Source: Comamonadaceae bacterium 2FH (GTDB lineage: Bacteria > Pseudomonadota > Gammaproteobacteria > Burkholderiales > Burkholderiaceae_C). Taken from it: a DNA stretch of 64,000 bases. This document shows, in pieces, positions 62,160-64,000 of this stretch (positions are counted from its first letter, which is position 1; every line of letters begins with the position of its first letter). A model generated the notes under the pieces. That model did no database searches. It saw nothing but the letters and a program-made list of their open reading frames with translations, and was not told where the DNA came from. The translations under genes were made by a program, and so were the position numbers. The stretch lies in the NCBI GenBank assembly GCA_005503335.1, contig SCMQ01000009.1, positions 62,001 to 126,000 on the forward strand, written 5' to 3'.

Positions 62160-62939
62160 TCAGCCGAAGCTGGGGTTGCCGTCGGCGCGGAAGCGGCTGC
62201 CCAGGCGGTAGCGCGAGGCCGGATGCAGGCAGCGCACCAGGGTCACGGGCGTGCCGCGCGTCCAGGTGCGGCGCGTCAACAGCAGGCAGGGATCGCCGAC
62301 CGACATGGCCAGGCGCTCGGCCTGCTGGGCCGTGGGCAGCACGGCGTCGACCACATGCTCGATCTCGTCGAAGGGCACATGGCGCACCAGGTACTCGCTG
62401 GGCGAGAACTGGCGGAAGTCCTGCTCCAGGAAATGCGGCACCACGCGCGGGTTGACGTAGCGGTCCTCGAGCTGCACCGGCAGGCCGTCCTCCAGGTGCA
62501 GGCAGAGGCTGTGGAACACCGACTCGCCGGCGCGCAGGTCCAGCCAGGCCGCGATCTCGGGCGCGGCGGCGACGCGCTCGACCACCAGCATCTCGCAGCC
62601 GTAGTCGTGGCCGCGCTGGCGGATCTCGCTGGCGATGTTGGCGATCTGCAGCAGCGTGGACTGCGGCTTGTCCTCGGCGACGAAGCTGCCGACACCGGCC
62701 ACACGCACGATGCGGCCCTGCTCCACCAGCTCGCGCAGCGCGCGGTTGGCCGTCATGCGCGAGACGCCGAACTGGGCGACCAGCTCGTGCTCCGAGGGCA
62801 GGCGGTGGCCGGCCGGCCAGGAGCCGTCCTGGATCTTGCGCGTGATGAAGGCCTTGACCTGCTCGTACAGCGCCATCGCCGGCGCGGCGATGTCACGGGA
62901 AGGCAGGGAGGAGCGGGCGGAGGTCATGGCAGCTTCCAT
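62160..62939 (-). CDS. hutC: Histidine utilization repressor HutC (GntR family)
   Basis: A 259-residue GntR/HutC-type repressor. The DNA-binding part has LPSEHELVAQFGVSRMTANR and GVGSFVAEDKPQSTLL. The C-terminal UTRA domain, which senses urocanate in HutC, includes DGLPVQLEDRYVNP and SPSEYLVRHVPFDEIEHVVD. Two starts are plausible, 62939 with GAGG six bases upstream and 62927 with GGAAG; the longer is given. It sits between the ABC transporter genes and hutU. Confidence 0.92.
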   Translation of the reverse strand: MEAAMTSARSSLPSRDIAAPAMALYEQVKAFITRKIQDGSWPAGHRLPSEHELVAQFGVSRMTANRALRELVEQGRIVRVAGVGSFVAEDKPQSTLLQIANIASEIRQRGHDYGCEMLVVERVAAAPEIAAWLDLRAGESVFHSLCLHLEDGLPVQLEDRYVNPRVVPHFLEQDFRQFSPSEYLVRHVPFDEIEHVVDAVLPTAQQAERLAMSVGDPCLLLTRRTWTRGTPVTLVRCLHPASRYRLGSRFRADGNPSFG

Positions 62940-62947
62940 GCAAGGCC

Positions 62948-63727
62948 TCAGTGTTCGGCCGTGGCCATGGACTCGGCGCGGATTTCCTCGGTGAGGCGCG
63001 CCTTGAGCTCCATGAACTCGGGTGAGGTCTTGATCGTGTAATGGCGGGGGTGCGGGAAGTCTACCGCGAGCTCGGTCTTGATGCGGCCCGGGCGCGCGCT
63101 GAACACGGCCACGCGGTTGGCCATGAAGATGGCCTCGTCGATGTCGTGGGTGACGAACAGCACGGTCTTCCTGGCCGACTCCCAGATGCCCAGCAGCAGC
63201 TCCTGCATCAGCACGCGTGTCTGGTTGTCCAGCGCGCCGAAGGGCTCGTCGAGCAGCAGCATCTTGGGGTCGTTGGCCAGGGCGCGCGCGATCGCCGTGC
63301 GCTGCTGCATGCCGCCCGACAGCTGCTTGGGATAGTGGTTCTCGAAGCCGCGCAGGCCGACCTTGGCGATGAAGAAGTCGCTGCGCTCCTTCTGCTCGGC
63401 CTCGCTCATGCCGCGCTCGCGCAGGCCGAAGCGTATGTTCTGCGCGATGGTCAGCCAGGGGAACAGGGTGTAGCTCTGGAACACCACGCCGCGGTCGGCG
63501 CCGGGGCCGTCGATGGGCCGGCCGTCGAGCAGCACCTGGCCCGAGCTCGGGAAATCCAGGCCCGCCACGATGCGCAGCAGCGTGGACTTGCCGCAGCCCG
63601 AGGGGCCGAGGATGGTGACGAAGTCGTTCTCGCGCACCTCGAAGTCCACCGGCAGCAGGGCCTGGGTGGCCTGACCCTTGGCCGAGGTGAAGGTGCGGGA
63701 CACGCCGCGGATGGACAGTTGATTCAT
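62948..63727 (-). CDS. ABC transporter ATP-binding protein (SsuB/TauB type)
   Basis: A 259-residue ATPase subunit. Walker A is GPSGCGKST, the signature is LSGGMQQR, Walker B is MLLLDEPFGALD, and the switch histidine is in FVTHDIDEA. It belongs to the nitrate/sulfonate/taurine class of importers. Its ATG shares a base with the permease stop (TGATG). Its stop is 8 bp from the hutC start, so it is linked to hut; a role in importing histidine or urocanate is inferred only from position. Confidence 0.9.
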   Translation of the reverse strand: MNQLSIRGVSRTFTSAKGQATQALLPVDFEVRENDFVTILGPSGCGKSTLLRIVAGLDFPSSGQVLLDGRPIDGPGADRGVVFQSYTLFPWLTIAQNIRFGLRERGMSEAEQKERSDFFIAKVGLRGFENHYPKQLSGGMQQRTAIARALANDPKMLLLDEPFGALDNQTRVLMQELLLGIWESARKTVLFVTHDIDEAIFMANRVAVFSARPGRIKTELAVDFPHPRHYTIKTSPEFMELKARLTEEIRAESMATAEH

Positions 63728-64000
63728 CACAGGGTGCTCCAGGCGAACAGGCGGCGGTTGACCGCCTTGAAGGCGAAGTCGGAGATCAGGCCGATCACGC
63801 CGATGACGATGATGCCGAAGATGATCTGGCCGGTGTTGAGCAGGGCCTGGCTGTCGGTGATCATGTGGCCTATGCCGGAAGAGGAGCCGATCAGCTCGGC
63901 CACGATGACATAGGTCCAAGCCCAGCCCAGCACCAGGCGCAGGGTCTCGGCGATGCCGGGCGCGGCGCCCGGCATCAGCACGCGCAGCACGATGCCGCGC
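63727..64000 (-). CDS. ABC transporter permease, C-terminal part (truncated by window edge)
   Basis: The last 90 or so residues of a binding-protein-dependent permease of the SsuC/TauC type. The segment PGIAETLRLVLGWAWTYVIV matches the region after the EAA loop that docks on the ATPase, followed by two hydrophobic helices (IIFGIIVIGVIGLISDFAF). The N-terminal part lies beyond base 64000. It is coupled to the ATPase gene by a one-base overlap. Confidence 0.85.
   Translation of the reverse strand, partial: RGIVLRVLMPGAAPGIAETLRLVLGWAWTYVIVAELIGSSSGIGHMITDSQALLNTGQIIFGIIVIGVIGLISDFAFKAVNRRLFAWSTL

Overview
The window is about 64 kb of very GC-rich chromosome with dense coding and frequent 1-4 bp stop/start overlaps. 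Gene content and synteny point to a betaproteobacterium of the order Burkholderiales, most likely Comamonadaceae: lptD-surA-ksgA opposite amgK, metX-metW behind a SAM-II riboswitch, bkd genes, a five-step hut pathway, and many GntR-controlled catabolic operons. This placement is inference from gene content; no rRNA or tRNA gene was seen. No CRISPR array, insertion sequence, phage or plasmid gene was found. Layout: (1) 1-9 kb is housekeeping: the end of topB with a SWIB tail, slyD, gap-tkt, murU, pepP, and an overlapping ada-alkB repair pair. (2) 9-13.4 kb is a minus-strand catabolic operon (MFS transporter, Asp/Glu racemase superfamily enzyme, hydantoinase, GntR regulator) with a perfect 20-bp palindrome over its promoter. 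(3) 13.7-14.5 kb holds a rubrerythrin gene broken by a 53-bp inverted-repeat element, followed by rubredoxin. (4) 14.6-18.3 kb is an aryl-CoA operon: a two-domain salicylyl-CoA/2-aminobenzoyl-CoA monooxygenase-reductase, an SDR and a thioesterase. (5) 18.4-26.1 kb has a YbaK-type protein, dodecin, the bkd E1alpha-E1beta-E2 operon without E3, a SYLF lipoprotein and maeB. (6) 26.2-27.3 kb is a secreted barnase-type RNase with its barstar. (7) 27.3-41 kb is the envelope region: ksgA, surA and lptD, diverging from amgK and rsmE; then a DGC protein, an MFS transporter, an M20 peptidase, a Fur-boxed FTR1 permease, an L,D-transpeptidase/MepK pair and a patatin. (8) 41-47 kb is a complete tetronate operon (otnI, otnC, otnK, denD, ltnD) with its GntR regulator. 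(9) 47-50 kb is a flavin hydroxylase, DUF2783 and VOC operon. (10) 50-53.4 kb is metX-metW with a SAM-II riboswitch and terminator, a formate/nitrite transporter, and a manganese exporter behind a yybP-ykoY riboswitch. (11) 53.6-56.3 kb has amtB with a sigma-54 promoter and two tandem RRM proteins. (12) 56.3-64 kb is the hut cluster (hutG, F, I, D, U, C) running into an ABC transporter; hutH is not in the window. The most unusual observations are short palindromic repeats inside genes. A roughly 70-bp GC-rich repeat occurs three times around metX-metW. One copy adds 23 in-frame codons inside metX, and another forms a 57-residue C-terminal extension that still ends in the ATGA overlap with metW. 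A different 53-bp element interrupts rubrerythrin, and removing it restores the frame exactly. Both RRM genes also carry a leader hairpin that pairs with the ribosome binding site.
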